From positions 290,922 through 354,921 of the forward strand of contig NW_026516248.1 in the NCBI RefSeq assembly GCF_025602895.1: a stretch of DNA of 64,000 nt, written 5' to 3'. Shown here piece after piece: positions 45,088-56,520 of the stretch. Source of the DNA: Polychytrium aggregatum. Lineage: Eukaryota > Chytridiomycota > Chytridiomycetes > Polychytriales. Below the pieces are notes generated by a model, which worked only from the letters and a program-made list of their open reading frames with translations, did no database searches and was not told the DNA's origin. Position numbers and translations under genes: made by a program. Positions within the stretch are counted from its first letter, which is position 1. Each line of letters opens with the position of its first letter.

Positions 45088-48000
45088 TTATGCGTGGAAG
45101 AGCCGGCAGCTCTGCAGCTCCTCAAGAGCGTACGCAACATCCTCACCGCTGCGTACACGCCGCAGGTTTTCGCATACCACCTTGGCGAGTGCCGCCGTCG
45201 AGGCCCTCTGAACAGCCTCGATCATCGAGTCGTCGTTCTCCCAGGACTTGTTCCAGGCGTGGATCTTGGACAGCCCCGCAGGCGTGCTGTGCGACATGCT
45301 GCGTGACGCCTGCTGTGGTGACGCTGGGTCGGCCTCATGCTTCAAGATTCTGCGGACCATATCCTCAAGCTCTTGCGCAAGCTTCTTGGGCTCAAGCTCG
45401 ACGGTGCCTTGCTGAAACCAGGTCGAGACAATGTCGATGAACGACTGGTGCTGTGTCTTGCGCCGACGGATGCTGCGCAGCAACGAATATGAAAGCGGCC
45501 TTTGATGCGTCGCCGGCAGCGCCCGGAAAAGCGCAATCGTCTCATCGGTGCTGCCGTGCCGGATCTTGCCCATCGAGCACAGCAAGTGGTGCAGGACCGA
45601 TCCGCTCTCGGGGTCAACCGAGGCGACCAGCACTCGGTTGTGGGAAAGGTCTTCCGGGGACGGGTGCGTGGGGCGCGGATCGAGAGGACCGGAACTGAGG
45701 GCGATCGAGCCAAAGTCGCCTCGCGACGCAGGGCCTGATTCGACAAGCGTCCGGGACTCGTACGTGCCAGCCTTGCGACCAAGCAGATTGAATAGGAACC
45801 ACAGCCCTCGAACCTCTCCGGTCCGACCCATGGCGCTGACGATGCTCCTGAACATCTTGGCGGACAGCGGCTTTTGCTGCTCGACATGGTGGTGCAGCTG
45901 CTGCCAGATGGCCTCGGAGCCCGCGGCTTGACCGCCTGCCCGAGGGACGCCCACGGCCTGCAGGAGCTGAGTGGTGACCGCGCTTGATGTTTGGTGGGCT
46001 CGCAGCTGCCTTAGCCGAGCGATCAGACGAAAGGCATCGGCGATGCGGCCTTGCCGAAGAAACGAGGTCACAACGGCATCGAGAGCACCCCGGGTCGGCC
46101 GGTATCCATCTTGCTCGAGACGGTTCATCCACTCCAGGGCAACCGAGGCCTTGGACTGGATCGGTGCAATCTTGTCCAGGGCCTGAAACAGCCCTGTCTG
46201 TGCCCGTTCTGACGACAATGTGTTGTTCTTCCATGCCTGGATGGCCTTGTAGCATTCGCTGATATACGACAGGGTGGTGCCATTGGAAAACAGTAATGCA
46301 GCGGTGTCGGCGTTGGGGCCCCGCCGATGGCGCCGGACCCCGACCTTGGAGTCCCGTGGTGACGATTCGGCTGGGTAAAGGGCCATGATCCTGGCATATG
46401 TTCGTGAGACTGCCTCTTGATCTTGTCGCTGGATATAGAACCCGAGCAAAGTGTTCAGGAGTTTGAGCGATGGCCGCAGACTGGCCTCTTGCAATTGACT
46501 CAGGCACGTTTCGACAAAGATGACGTCGTCTGCGGAGCAGTTGCGAACAAGATGGGATGCCATGGCATGCGATGGACGCAGTCCGCTGTCCCGCAGTTGC
46601 ATCAGCACTGCGTGCATCGGCCCAATCGGTGGGTTGTGAATGTGGTGAATGTGGTAGATGTGGATGTGGATGTGGATGTGGATGTGGATGTGGATGTGGA
46701 TGTGGATGTGGATGTGGATGTGGATGTGGATGTGGATGTGGATGTGGATGTGGATGTGGATGTGGATGTGGATGTGGATGTGGATGTGGATGTGGATGTG
46801 GATGTGGATGTGGATGTGGTGGATGTGGTGGATGTGGTGTACACGACAGCACCGAGCAAACGATCGTGATGCGCATGGGAGACGATTGAATCGGGACAAG
46901 GCAGGGCCAAAAGACGAAAGTCAGCCCAGCAAAGGTCTCGCAGCATGGATTCTGCGGGCTTGAGTTGGTTTCGCAAACAACCCGTCCCTCACCCCCACCA
47001 TCATCTAGCTAACTCGATTCGGACCAATGCGGCGATTGCAGCTGGACTCACCTGCATCGAACCGATCCGAGACCCATAGCTGGTCGTAGCTCTGGACCAT
47101 CGCAGCGAACGGGAGGCTCGACAGAAGCCTGTGTGTCTGGCCAGCCTCAATCAAGGCCCTTGCATCGTGAACATACTGCTCGAGGATCTTCTCGGCCAGC
47201 GAAACTTCCTGGCAGCTCCTGAGGATCCATGCGGTTGCAGCTGGATAGAGTGGCGCCGGTAGCGAGCGGTCGTGGTGCTCGGAGTTTGGATCGAATCGGT
47301 CGGCGATCGAGCGATAGAGCGATGAAAAGAGCTGGTGCTTGCGCGGAACGCTGCCCTGGGCCTCGATTCCGTCGGCGGCATCACGGATCAGTTGCAAGAG
47401 CTGGGTGTGGCCAGATATATGATCGACCAGAAGCACGGTCGACAAGAGTGACGAATTGAGATTCAATGGGGTTGAGAACAGGCAGAACTCGGTCAGTTTG
47501 TAGCTCGCATTTGCGCCGCGCGGCTTCCAGGAACGAATCTCAGTGCCAGAGCCGGTAGCCAAGCCAAGCCCGGGCTCCAGATGGAGCGCGAGAGTGTTGT
47601 GGTCGATTCGCATCGGGGTGCTGTCGGCCTCGAGTGCATATCAAGGCCGCATGCGGAGATGCCTCTATGAAGCAGACGTGGCTTAAACGAACCTCACGAT
47701 GCGGCTGGCGGCCCCTCGACACTGGATCTGATGCGGACGGGCTGGTGCGTTGGCGAGAGGCCTTTGCGAGATAGAGCAGTTCAGCGACGCCCTTCCAGCC
47801 CTGGATCCGATTGGCCCGCCTGCGCCTCCGCCCCGCTATCCGGGCAGCGTCCAGAGGCGGGAAGACGTATCGGGGAGTGACACGCGATATGAAGTACGGA
47901 AAGTTGTCGAAGGGTTTCGGGTTTTTGTCCCAGGCATTCAGGGCGTAATCGGTGACGGGGACATACATGGTCGAGCTGGTCGTGGTTGCCGGGCGCCGGA

Positions 48001-48088
48001 GCGCAGGTGCCGAGGGCGGAAGCAGCGGACGGAAGGCTGGTGTGGAGTGCCGTGGCAGGCAGATCGGGCTGGGTCGGATGGACTTCAT
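45088..48088 (-). CDS. pentatricopeptide-repeat-like protein, probably mitochondrial
   Basis: Three exons (48088-47693, 47628-47052, 46607-45088) join in phase to 830 residues. The N-terminus is rich in Arg, Ser, Pro and Ala with few acidic residues, compatible with a mitochondrial presequence. Exon 3 is largely helical, with PPR-like pieces such as LKLLNTLLGFYIQRQDQEAV, TRGALDAVVTSFLRQGRIAD and AKMFRSIVSAMGRTGEVRGL spaced like 35-residue helical-hairpin repeats. Such proteins usually bind organellar RNA and act in its processing or translation. No specific yeast orthologue is recognised. The last intron contains a long hexanucleotide satellite; the acceptor CACGCAG at 46608-46614 restores frame precisely, so I treat the satellite as intronic although the frame through it is open. 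The first intron uses a weak donor (GTTCGT). Confidence 0.7.
46656..46818. repeat. (GTGGAT)n hexanucleotide satellite, about 27 copies
   Basis: An almost perfect 6-bp satellite with degenerate copies at both ends. On the gene's strand it reads CCACAT repeats, a pyrimidine-rich, AG-free tract ending about 45 bp before the inferred 3' splice site. Confidence 0.97.
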
Positions 48089-51000
48089 GGCCGACAAAAG
48101 TGCTGTGGGCTGGGATCAGGGCAAAGGCAAACGAAGGCCCGAAGCGGAGGATGCTGCGATGGTGGATGCGGATGCCGGTGCCGATGGTGGATGCCAAGTT
48201 CGGCCTGGTGGTGATCTGGTGTGTTGGCTGCGCGAGGTGAAAAAAAGCCTGCGGCTGGAACCGGGGCGGGACTGGCTCGGAGGCGGCTCGATCCGCTTCT
48301 GTGGCAGCACGGCCGCACAGAATCGCAGGTTTGCGCGATTCGCACAAGACCCTGGGTGCCGAGGGAACATCCCTGGCAGAGATGCGATCGAGACGACAGG
48401 CCGCCTTGGCAGTGGCAGAGATCCGTCGATTCTGGGCCTGCGTCTTGGGGCGCGATCGCACCGGGCACTGCCGTCGAACGCCAAGGGATGCCACAGGAAG
48501 CAATTAGCCCCCCCGGACCGCCGAGACGAGGCGACGAAACCCGCATGAGCAATCGCACCCACGGGTGATTTCGATCGTGCTGGCTGCGACGGCGGCGGTG
48601 GGTGTGCACAGCATCGCGCGGAACGAGCAAATAGGCAGATTTGGGTTTGGACCAGCATGCCAGGCAGCCAGAGGACACAGGCCCGTGGGAGGACAAGCGC
48701 ACCATGGGTCGTTTCTGTGGGTTGCGACACGACGGAGGGGTGGCGGGACCAAAGCCGAATCAGGGGGGCGATGAGCCGCGGGCGTTTTTGGGGGGAGGGA
48801 CGACGGAGAATCTGCCCGTGACGGAGAACCTGCCCGCGATGGCAGGAGCCGAGCTGGGCCGTCTGGGAATGGCCGTGGCCACGGGTGCATGCAAAGGCGC
48901 GATGCATCGAGACTGTCGCCATCTCCGAGGTTGGCCCAGAGAGACAGAGCGCCAATGCAGATGGGCTCATGCCAAGGAGAACCAGACGGCGATGTCGGGG
49001 GGGGGCGTGCAAGGCGGATTTGGGTTGGCGACGTCAATAGGGATGCAGTGGATCGATGCGGGGACTGATGCGAAGACCAAGGCGGGAATAGCGCGAGATG
49101 GTATTTGGTGCTATTTGGTGCTATTTGACAGAGCTTGGCCGATGCAATGTCGCACCAGAGGACTTGCTTTTGCCGATATGAAAAGCACACGGCCGGGCGC
49201 TGGTTTGCCACGCAGACTGGGCGCTTGGACCCGTTGTTGTTGGAGCGACGGGCTGGGGGGGGGGCGATACTGTGCGGCCTTTGGCGCCGAGCTTGTCATG
49301 CTTGTCATGCTTGTCTTGCTTGTCTTGCTGGCCGAGCTCTCTGGGCTTGCATCGAGCAACAGCGTCAGCCCCGAGGTGGTGGCCAGCGGCGAGACGAAAC
49401 GTCTTTGTCGCAGGAATTGCTTCCAGTGCTTTCTCCCTGCGGCTGTCCATCGGGAGCCATCGGCTTTGTGGACTGCAGTGCACCCGCTGCTCCTTGCTGG
49501 CCGGCTATTCCACGCCCAGCTTGCCCTCGCGTCCCGCCTCGCCCCTTCACGGCAGCAACTGAGTGCTTACGATCTGCTCTGCTTGTTGAGCCGCTTGTCG
49601 AGATGTTTGCCCGGCGGGATCGTGCTGCCGAGCCTGGTTGTTCAGGTAGCTGCTGCTGTGCTGCTGCTGTGCTGCTGCTGTGCTGCTGCTGTTGCTGTTA
49701 AACTTGGTTGTTAAACTTGGTTGTTGAGTCCGTCATGGTCGGCATGGCTGCGATCGCACTTGGTCGTCGCTGCGACATCCGGCCGTTCTTCCATCCGCCG
49801 TGCTGGCCTCGGCCCCTCCCCCCAACAGCAGCCTCCCACCCGCCTGTCTGCCCGCCATGCCACTGCCTCACCCACCACCGCCATTCCCCCGCCTTCCAAC
49901 CTTGCTCCCGCGCGAGCGGGTGGCTCTGTTCTTGCCTTTCTGCCGGGCAGCTGTCGGCGCCGTACGGTTGGGCAAAGGGGCCTTGCTCGTGGCCACTGCC
50001 ACCGGACCCCCGAGCGGCCCAACGTGGGTTCAGCGTCCATAACCCGCGCACCGCCCCCTCTTCAAAGAGCGCAAAGGCCCTCTGTTCGGCCGCTGGCCAT
50101 GCCCTGTGCAAAAGCCCCTCCCGCAGTCCCTCGCCTTCACTTTGTGCACAGTGCACTTCTGCCTTGTTGGCCACCCGTCCTCCTGGGCGTCTTGTTTCGC
50201 GCTGTGGGCTCTGCGGCTCAGACTCGTCCTGCGTTCGCCTTGGCCCCGGAAGTATCCGCCCCGTTACTCGGCCTTGGACTTGTGTTCGTCTTGGACCTGT
50301 CTTGGATCTGTCTTGGACCTGTGTTGGACTTGCTCTCGCTTTCTTCGTCCTGCCCTGCAATCCATCTTGCACTCAACCTGTATCCGTCTCTGGATCCCGT
50401 CCGTATCCATCGTTGGATTCGCCTTTATCCTGGCTTCGACCTATCCTGTCGTGGATTCGTCCTTCTCGTCTCACCATCGCCATCTTCCCCTCCGCGCTCG
50501 TCGCCCTCTTCCCGCCCAAGAAAGCCTCTCCTCTCGGCCAGCGACTGCCACTCCACCCCTCCCTCTGTCGGCCGATTGATCGCTTGTCGCCTGCATCCCC
50601 CAATTACCACTTGCGTTGGTTCGGCCAACTCACCCTGCAAAGGTAATTCATGTCGACCATCGATGGCGCATCCTGCTCTGTCGCTCTCACCGCTCTTGTG
50701 CAAAACTCAAAACTCAAAACTATTTCCGCCTGCTTGGCCGCGGCTCGCTGCCCGCTGCTGGCACCGCCCTCGTCTGGCACCTGTTTGTCTGGCACCCTCT
50801 CGCTAACGATGCCTGTCCTGATAATCCTCCTCTCCATCCCCGCCTCCCGATCGCTGCAACGCCTTCCGTCAATCCGCTCGGGCTGTTACCCTGATTTCCA
50901 CCTGCTGCTCGTACCCATTGCCATTGCCTCCCGATCCTGCAATTGCTCCGCATCGCTCTGCATTGCTCTGCATTGCTCTCGATCCTCGCTCTCGATCCTC

Positions 51001-51423
51001 GTTCCCGCCACTCGCCGCCTCGATTCGGCCGCCTTGCTTGTCGATCCCGACCATCCACCGCCCCCTCGGTTCGGCCCCCCCCCCACCACATTCAATTCCG
51101 CCACTCTCATACCTGGCCTCATCCCATCGTCACCACCAACCACAACCCACCACCGGCTCTCATCATCTTGACTCTGATCTCGGCCCCCGTTCGGGTTTGT
51201 CCGTCTGTCTGGCTCCCTCGACCGACCGGATCTGCTCCTCCCCCCCCTTCCATTCCGACCCGCCTCCACCTACACTGCCCCCCTCGGTCCCCGGCCCTTG
51301 GTCGCCTCAGATCGCACTCCCGTTTCCGTCCGGCCACTTGCCTCGCTTCCCTTCTCCCGCACACCAATCTCACCTCGACTGCCTCCGGCTTTCGTTAGAG
51401 CTCCTCTCGCCATCTCTCTCACC
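48089..51423. other. 3.3-kb gene-free divergent intergenic region
   Basis: Lies between the start of the PPR-like gene (minus) and the start of the second cyclin (plus). Open frames overlap on both strands and show no motif. CTG repeats occur near 49650-49695, and a TTAAACTTGGTTG phrase is doubled near 49697-49723. The final 1.5 kb before the cyclin is strongly pyrimidine-rich on the plus strand, as in a long promoter or leader. Confidence 0.55.
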
Positions 51424-52674
51424 ATGCAAATCGATGACTCGCTGAGGCCCCATCTGGCCCCGTCAAACGACTGTTTCGCCCTGCCTCCCAGCTCCTTCCA
51501 ACCGCAGTTCCTCGTGCCAGTTCCGAATTCACAGAAAGATATCGCTGCGGACCTGGGCAAAAGCATCTCCCCGCCGTCGCAAGAGCCCCGGCTAAGCCGC
51601 TCGTACGAATCTGCTGCATCCGCTCGCACTCTCTCGTCCTCCGGAACCACGCTCGTCTCGGCACCCTCGGCAAAGTTCGATGCTACCTTCCATATCGCCG
51701 ACTATGTCACCTACGTTATCCATCGCATCTGGTTCCCGACAAAGCCCGCTGTCGAGCTGCCCGGCAAGCTGGTCCACACCATCCATCGGCTCATCACCAT
51801 ACCCAACGTGCCCGAGGCCTCGCCACACCACATCAACTTCTCGCTGCATCTGCTTACGCGCCTCAAGCAGCTCAAGCCCTCGGCTACCTTCACCGCCAAG
51901 CTCTTTCTGATCGCCCTGATCGTCTCGCACAAATTCCTGACCGATCTGACCCTGCGCAACTCGTCATGGGCCAAGCGGGCCAACGTCCATGTCGACGAAA
52001 TCAACCGCGGCGAGATGGCCTTCCTGGCCGATCTGAATTACAATCTCTTTGGCGAGCCACACTTTTACCAGTCGTGGCTGCTGACCCTCCGCAGCCTCAA
52101 GGAAGACTGGATGATCGAGCGGCTCTCGCCCCATCGCCAACTCAGCATTCGAAGCGCCTCCACACCGCTCTTCACCACTCCACCGGCCCCGGTCTCCTCA
52201 CGGTCCTATCCGCCGCCCATCCCGGTCACCAGCGGCGCTGCATCGTCATCGACAGGCTTCCTGCTGCCTCCGAGTGCCACTCGAGTCATCACAGCGTCGC
52301 CGGGCGAGGTGGCCGTCTCCCCCGGGGAAATCGCGGTCTCCCCAGCAGCCATCTCCCCGGGCGAGTCCTCTGCCGCCAACCCATCGCATTCGATGCAGTC
52401 AACGCTGTCGGTGCCGTCAATAGCGATTCCAGCAATCCAAGTCACTGTTCCTTTGAATTCCATCAATCCGGATGTCGACATGTCCTTCTACCCGAAACCC
52501 GACCTGGCCTTTACAAAGTCCGACTCGGACACGACCCTTCTTCCGCCATCGCCAGCGCGGACGGCGTCCAGCACTACCACCGGCGGTGGGAATTCGGATT
52601 TGGCCACCATGATGGATCTGGAGATGGAGGAGCCGACACCCAAGGTTCCGCGGCGGTTCTTTACTGTTCAATAG
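51424..52674 (+). CDS. Pcl/PHO80-type cyclin, single exon
   Basis: One uninterrupted frame of 416 residues from the ATG at 51424, the first ATG in this frame (context CTCACCATG). The cyclin box spans about residues 90-230: FHIADYVTYVIHRIWFP, HHINFSLHLLTRLKQLKPS, AKLFLIALIVSHKFLTDLTL, NSSWAKRANVHVDEINRGEM and AFLADLNYNLFG. This matches fungal Pcl-class cyclins that pair with Pho85-type kinases. Ser/Pro-rich flanks include three SPGE repeats and probably mediate turnover. It is clearly distinct in sequence from the cyclin at 8318-10256 and, unlike that gene, has no introns. Confidence 0.87.
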   Translation: MQIDDSLRPHLAPSNDCFALPPSSFQPQFLVPVPNSQKDIAADLGKSISPPSQEPRLSRSYESAASARTLSSSGTTLVSAPSAKFDATFHIADYVTYVIHRIWFPTKPAVELPGKLVHTIHRLITIPNVPEASPHHINFSLHLLTRLKQLKPSATFTAKLFLIALIVSHKFLTDLTLRNSSWAKRANVHVDEINRGEMAFLADLNYNLFGEPHFYQSWLLTLRSLKEDWMIERLSPHRQLSIRSASTPLFTTPPAPVSSRSYPPPIPVTSGAASSSTGFLLPPSATRVITASPGEVAVSPGEIAVSPAAISPGESSAANPSHSMQSTLSVPSIAIPAIQVTVPLNSINPDVDMSFYPKPDLAFTKSDSDTTLLPPSPARTASSTTTGGGNSDLATMMDLEMEEPTPKVPRRFFTVQ

Positions 52675-55600
52675 CCCACTCACGCCCGGCCGCTTCCACA
52701 CAGCAAACTCGCCTCTCTCTCGCTCCTCCTTCTTTGTCAATCTCACCCTGTTCATTCTCAGACTCAAGCCTCCCGTCCAAGCCTGTACTGTCATTATCAT
52801 CATCGTCCACCACCACCGCCACCCTCGCCATCGTCATCATCATCATCATCAAAAACAGCAACAAAATATCGACATAGCTCCGCGCCTTCTTGTCTTATCT
52901 GCCTCATAGCAACGTCTGTACTTTTGCCTCAGTCTCTCCATCAACCATTGTCCCTTGTCGACGCGTCGCTGGTCGAGCTCCACGAGCTCGATAACCTCCC
53001 CCAAGCGGCCTTCTATCTGCGACGTATGCCCCTCGACCTGGGCCCATGGCAAATCCCATCGACAACACTGATTTGGAGACGCCATTTGTACCGACGCTAA
53101 TGCAATGCAACCCACACAAGAAAACAAAGAAACAAAACAAAACGAGACATCAAGGTTAACCTCCGCACCAAACATACCAAACGATACCACGACCGGGATC
53201 AACACCAGCCATTTCAACCTGCAGATGACGCTGGGAATCCGACCCCACCTCCCTTGCTATACACGATGGCGACGACGATTATGATGATGACAACGATAAT
53301 GACCACGACAATGAGCGAATGAACGCGCATGAAGCGAACGAATGAACGAGAATGTCAGGAACGGAAGAAGAGAGGGTCAGCAGCGCATGGCCTCATCGGC
53401 CCTGTGTTTGTTTGCCCAGCCCCATGGCACCCTGCTGTCTCCTCTGCATGATGTCCTCTCCAGCACGCCTTCCTGCCACACTGTCTCGGTCGTCTTTTGT
53501 ATCTGCTGCCTTGCCTTGCCTTGCCTTGCCTTGCCTTGCCTTGCTTTGCCTTGCTCTGCCTGTCCTTCTCTCGCCTCCTTGGCTGTATTTGCACATTTGC
53601 CGCCGTGTGCATCTGTCTCCCCCCTACTCGACTATCCCTCATCGACGCTTTTGTTATATCTGGATTACTGTATATTGAACCTTGGCTTGTAAAGCGATCT
53701 CATTTCTCTCTCGTTTCTTTTTGGCTTTCTTTCCTTCCCAGCTTTTCTTCCTGTTCCTGCTTTTTTTTTGTTTTGTTTTTGTGCATTTGGTACGCTCTGC
53801 CATGGTGACATTGCTTCCCATGCCATTGCTTTCCATGTCATTACTCTCTCACTCTCTCTCGTGATTTCTTGCAGTTTGCTCGTTTGGCCATACTCTAGAC
53901 GGCCACTTGATATCGCTGTGTTGTTTCTGGATTCCGCACCCTTCTATTTCCTCTCCTCCTCATTTCGCTCCGTGTTCGCTTGCACCGAACGCCTCAAAAA
54001 CAATATGATAAAGGCCGTTTTTAACAAATGATACAAAAGTGCCGCGTCCAACGCTGGGGGTGGAAGCGAGGAGAGCGGGGTGGGTGGGCCAAACAGCAAC
54101 AGGCAGCGGCTGTGCCCGTGGGCAATGGATCCCGTTCTCGATGAGCCCTGTCAGCAGCCAGCGCCTCTCCATGTATCCAATCCCCCCTCTCCAGACCCCC
54201 GGTCTCCATGCATCTCGCGGCTGCCCTCGGGATCGGTCGTCATGCATCCGCTTCCGACATGGCCAATCCAGCTATTGGACCCCTTCCTCGACAACGCCCG
54301 CAGGCAGACGTGGCAGAGGCGAACGGATCGCCCACCAGCAAAGATCCACCCAGCGCCTTGTCTGTTTGCCAGGATACGAAAGGACGGAAGGACGAGGCAT
54401 CGAGAGAGGAGGAGGGGCTGTGCTCTGCCGATGGGCTCCAGGACCGAGTCTGGCTTGTCCCCCCCCCTTCGGACCCAGCTTTCTTGTCTGCCCTGTGCCT
54501 CTTGCAAATGTCTCCATCGGCCTCCCACACATCCCCTTTCTGCCGCCACCAGCCAGAGAAGCGAAACGAAAGGATACAATGCCACACGGCGAAACAATGC
54601 GAAGCTGGATGAGCATCGCCGTCTTCTCCCCCCCCCGGCTCATGTCTCCCTCCCTTCGCCCCTGGCTCAGTTTGTTTGTCCTGTCCGTTGGTCCATGGCT
54701 GTCTGCTCCCATGACCTGGACCGGGGCGGGGAGCGGCACAGCCTCCGTCCTCTGGCGCAGCCCATGTCGCTCTGACTTTTGCGGCCCTGTCTTGGCCTCG
54801 GGGAAGGGGCGGTACCGTCTGGGCAGGCCAACCGACCAAGACCGGATTGCTTGGATGCGACGGCGGGTCCGGGTGATTGACGGGGCTGGATTGGCATTCT
54901 TTTTCTTTTTCTTCGGGCAGGAAATCCTCCCGATCGACCGACGCACTCGATGGGAATGGGAATGGGATCAATAGACGGATGAGTGCGCGGTGTTTTCGAG
55001 AACCAAAGTGAGAGTGGAAGAGGCAGGGGGGCACGGGAGGCAAGGGACAATGCGCCTGGTGGGGCGAGGGAGGGCGGATCGAAATCAAGCTCCGTTGGGC
55101 TGTCGATGCCAGACGCAGCATTGGCAGGCGTGTTGCCGCGCACGAAGGACTTTTGACCTCGGTGGGGAATGGTGGGCAGGGTTTGCCCAGGCCAACAAGC
55201 GATTCTTCCAGCCGGGGAGGTCGTTGTCGCTGGCTTGCTGGCTCGCCGGTTCACTTGCTTGTCGCTTGTTCCTTGCCCTCTGTTTCCACCCTCCCCGCCC
55301 TCTCCCCACGACGAGCCAGTGCGGTCGCTCAATCGGTACTTCGTTGCTGTCGTCGTCGTCGCTGCTGTTCGCGGATCTGCTGAAGCGCCTGCACTCCCCT
55401 CCCCCATCGGTTTCTCTCCAGAAGGCGGAGCAAAGAGTTTTGCCGTCCTGGCAGTCCACGCGGGTCGTGCGGCCGAGTGGTGCGGGGGAACAGGGCACAA
55501 ACCGCGCAGACCCGGCCAAGCCACCCAGCGGCATGGCCGCATGACCGCCAGGGCCTGGGGTCTTCCTCAGGCGGTGGCGGTGGGGAAGGGCACGCTCGGC

Positions 55601-56520
55601 GTCCCTTGGCCACGACAAGCACACCGCCCCCTCGTCTCCCCTCGACATGTCGACACGCTTCGGAGCCGCACCGACTCGAATCAAGCCGTGCTCGTCGGTC
55701 TGCTTCCACTGGCATTGTTGTCGCTGGTGGGTGCCCTCGGCCGGGCTGTCCGCTCTCGACCATTCGATTGGCTCCGTGCCAGCCACAAGGTGCCTTCCTG
55801 ACAGGCACACGGACACAGATTCATTTGTGTGTTCTGTGGCAGCTGGGTGGGGTGTGGCAACACGCGTCACCGCCACGGGAGTGGCACTACTCAGCCACCG
55901 TACTGCCACGCACGTGATGTCGTGCACCCTTCATCAAGATCGTTCCGCCGTGTGACTTTGGCCGGCAATATTTGACCTGGCGTGCCTCTGTGTGAGCAGG
56001 GGATGCATGGAGTGGGTGGACACGACAGGGGGACCAGCGAGTCGTTACAGATGCAGCCACTGCGGGTCAGGGCAAGGACATACCCGAGATGAGGGAGGGA
56101 GACAGGGCCAAGAGCAATATTGCGGATTTCATGGAGTTCGGGTGCCGTCTGATCCACACAACCCACACAACCCAGTCAACCCACACAACCCATCCGTGTG
56201 TGAAGGGGCCCCCGTTTCAAAATGAGTTTGCTGTATATTTTCACAGCCAGGGCTGCTGCTACATCAAACAGAAATGAACAAAGGAAAGGGGGGACAAACG
56301 TATGTGGTTCGGAACATGGAGAGAGAGAAAAGAAAAATAGAAAAGAAAAAAACAAAGGCAATATACGAAAGTGGATCAAGCAGGCAACAGATCAGATTGG
56401 ACTGGCCCTGCCTTTTTTTCTTTCGTTTCTTTTGGTTGTCGTGACGATCAATTGCACCGAAGCCAGGGGGACTTTGCTGGGAGGCTGTAATCGTCGCCCC
56501 AGCCTTCTCACAGCGATGGT
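52675..56520. other. 3.8-kb gene-free convergent region
   Basis: Lies between two facing stop codons. The first few hundred bases are probably the cyclin 3' untranslated region, with a CAT run near 52835-52850. Beyond that no gene is supported: frames overlap on both strands and lack motifs. A CCTTG repeat lies near 53510-53550. Confidence 0.5.
53508..53552. repeat. 5-bp tandem repeat (CCTTG)
   Basis: About eight to nine pentanucleotide units, the last ones imperfect. Confidence 0.9.

Noticed and set aside
46656-46876. Long His-Ile (minus) and Val-Asp or Trp-Met (plus) repeat proteins
   Set aside because: All arise from the GTGGAT satellite. The minus-strand PPR exons join in phase when the satellite is spliced out.
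54039-55927. Several 230-310 codon frames on both strands
   Set aside because: They overlap on opposite strands, with no splice-consistent partner exons and no family motif.
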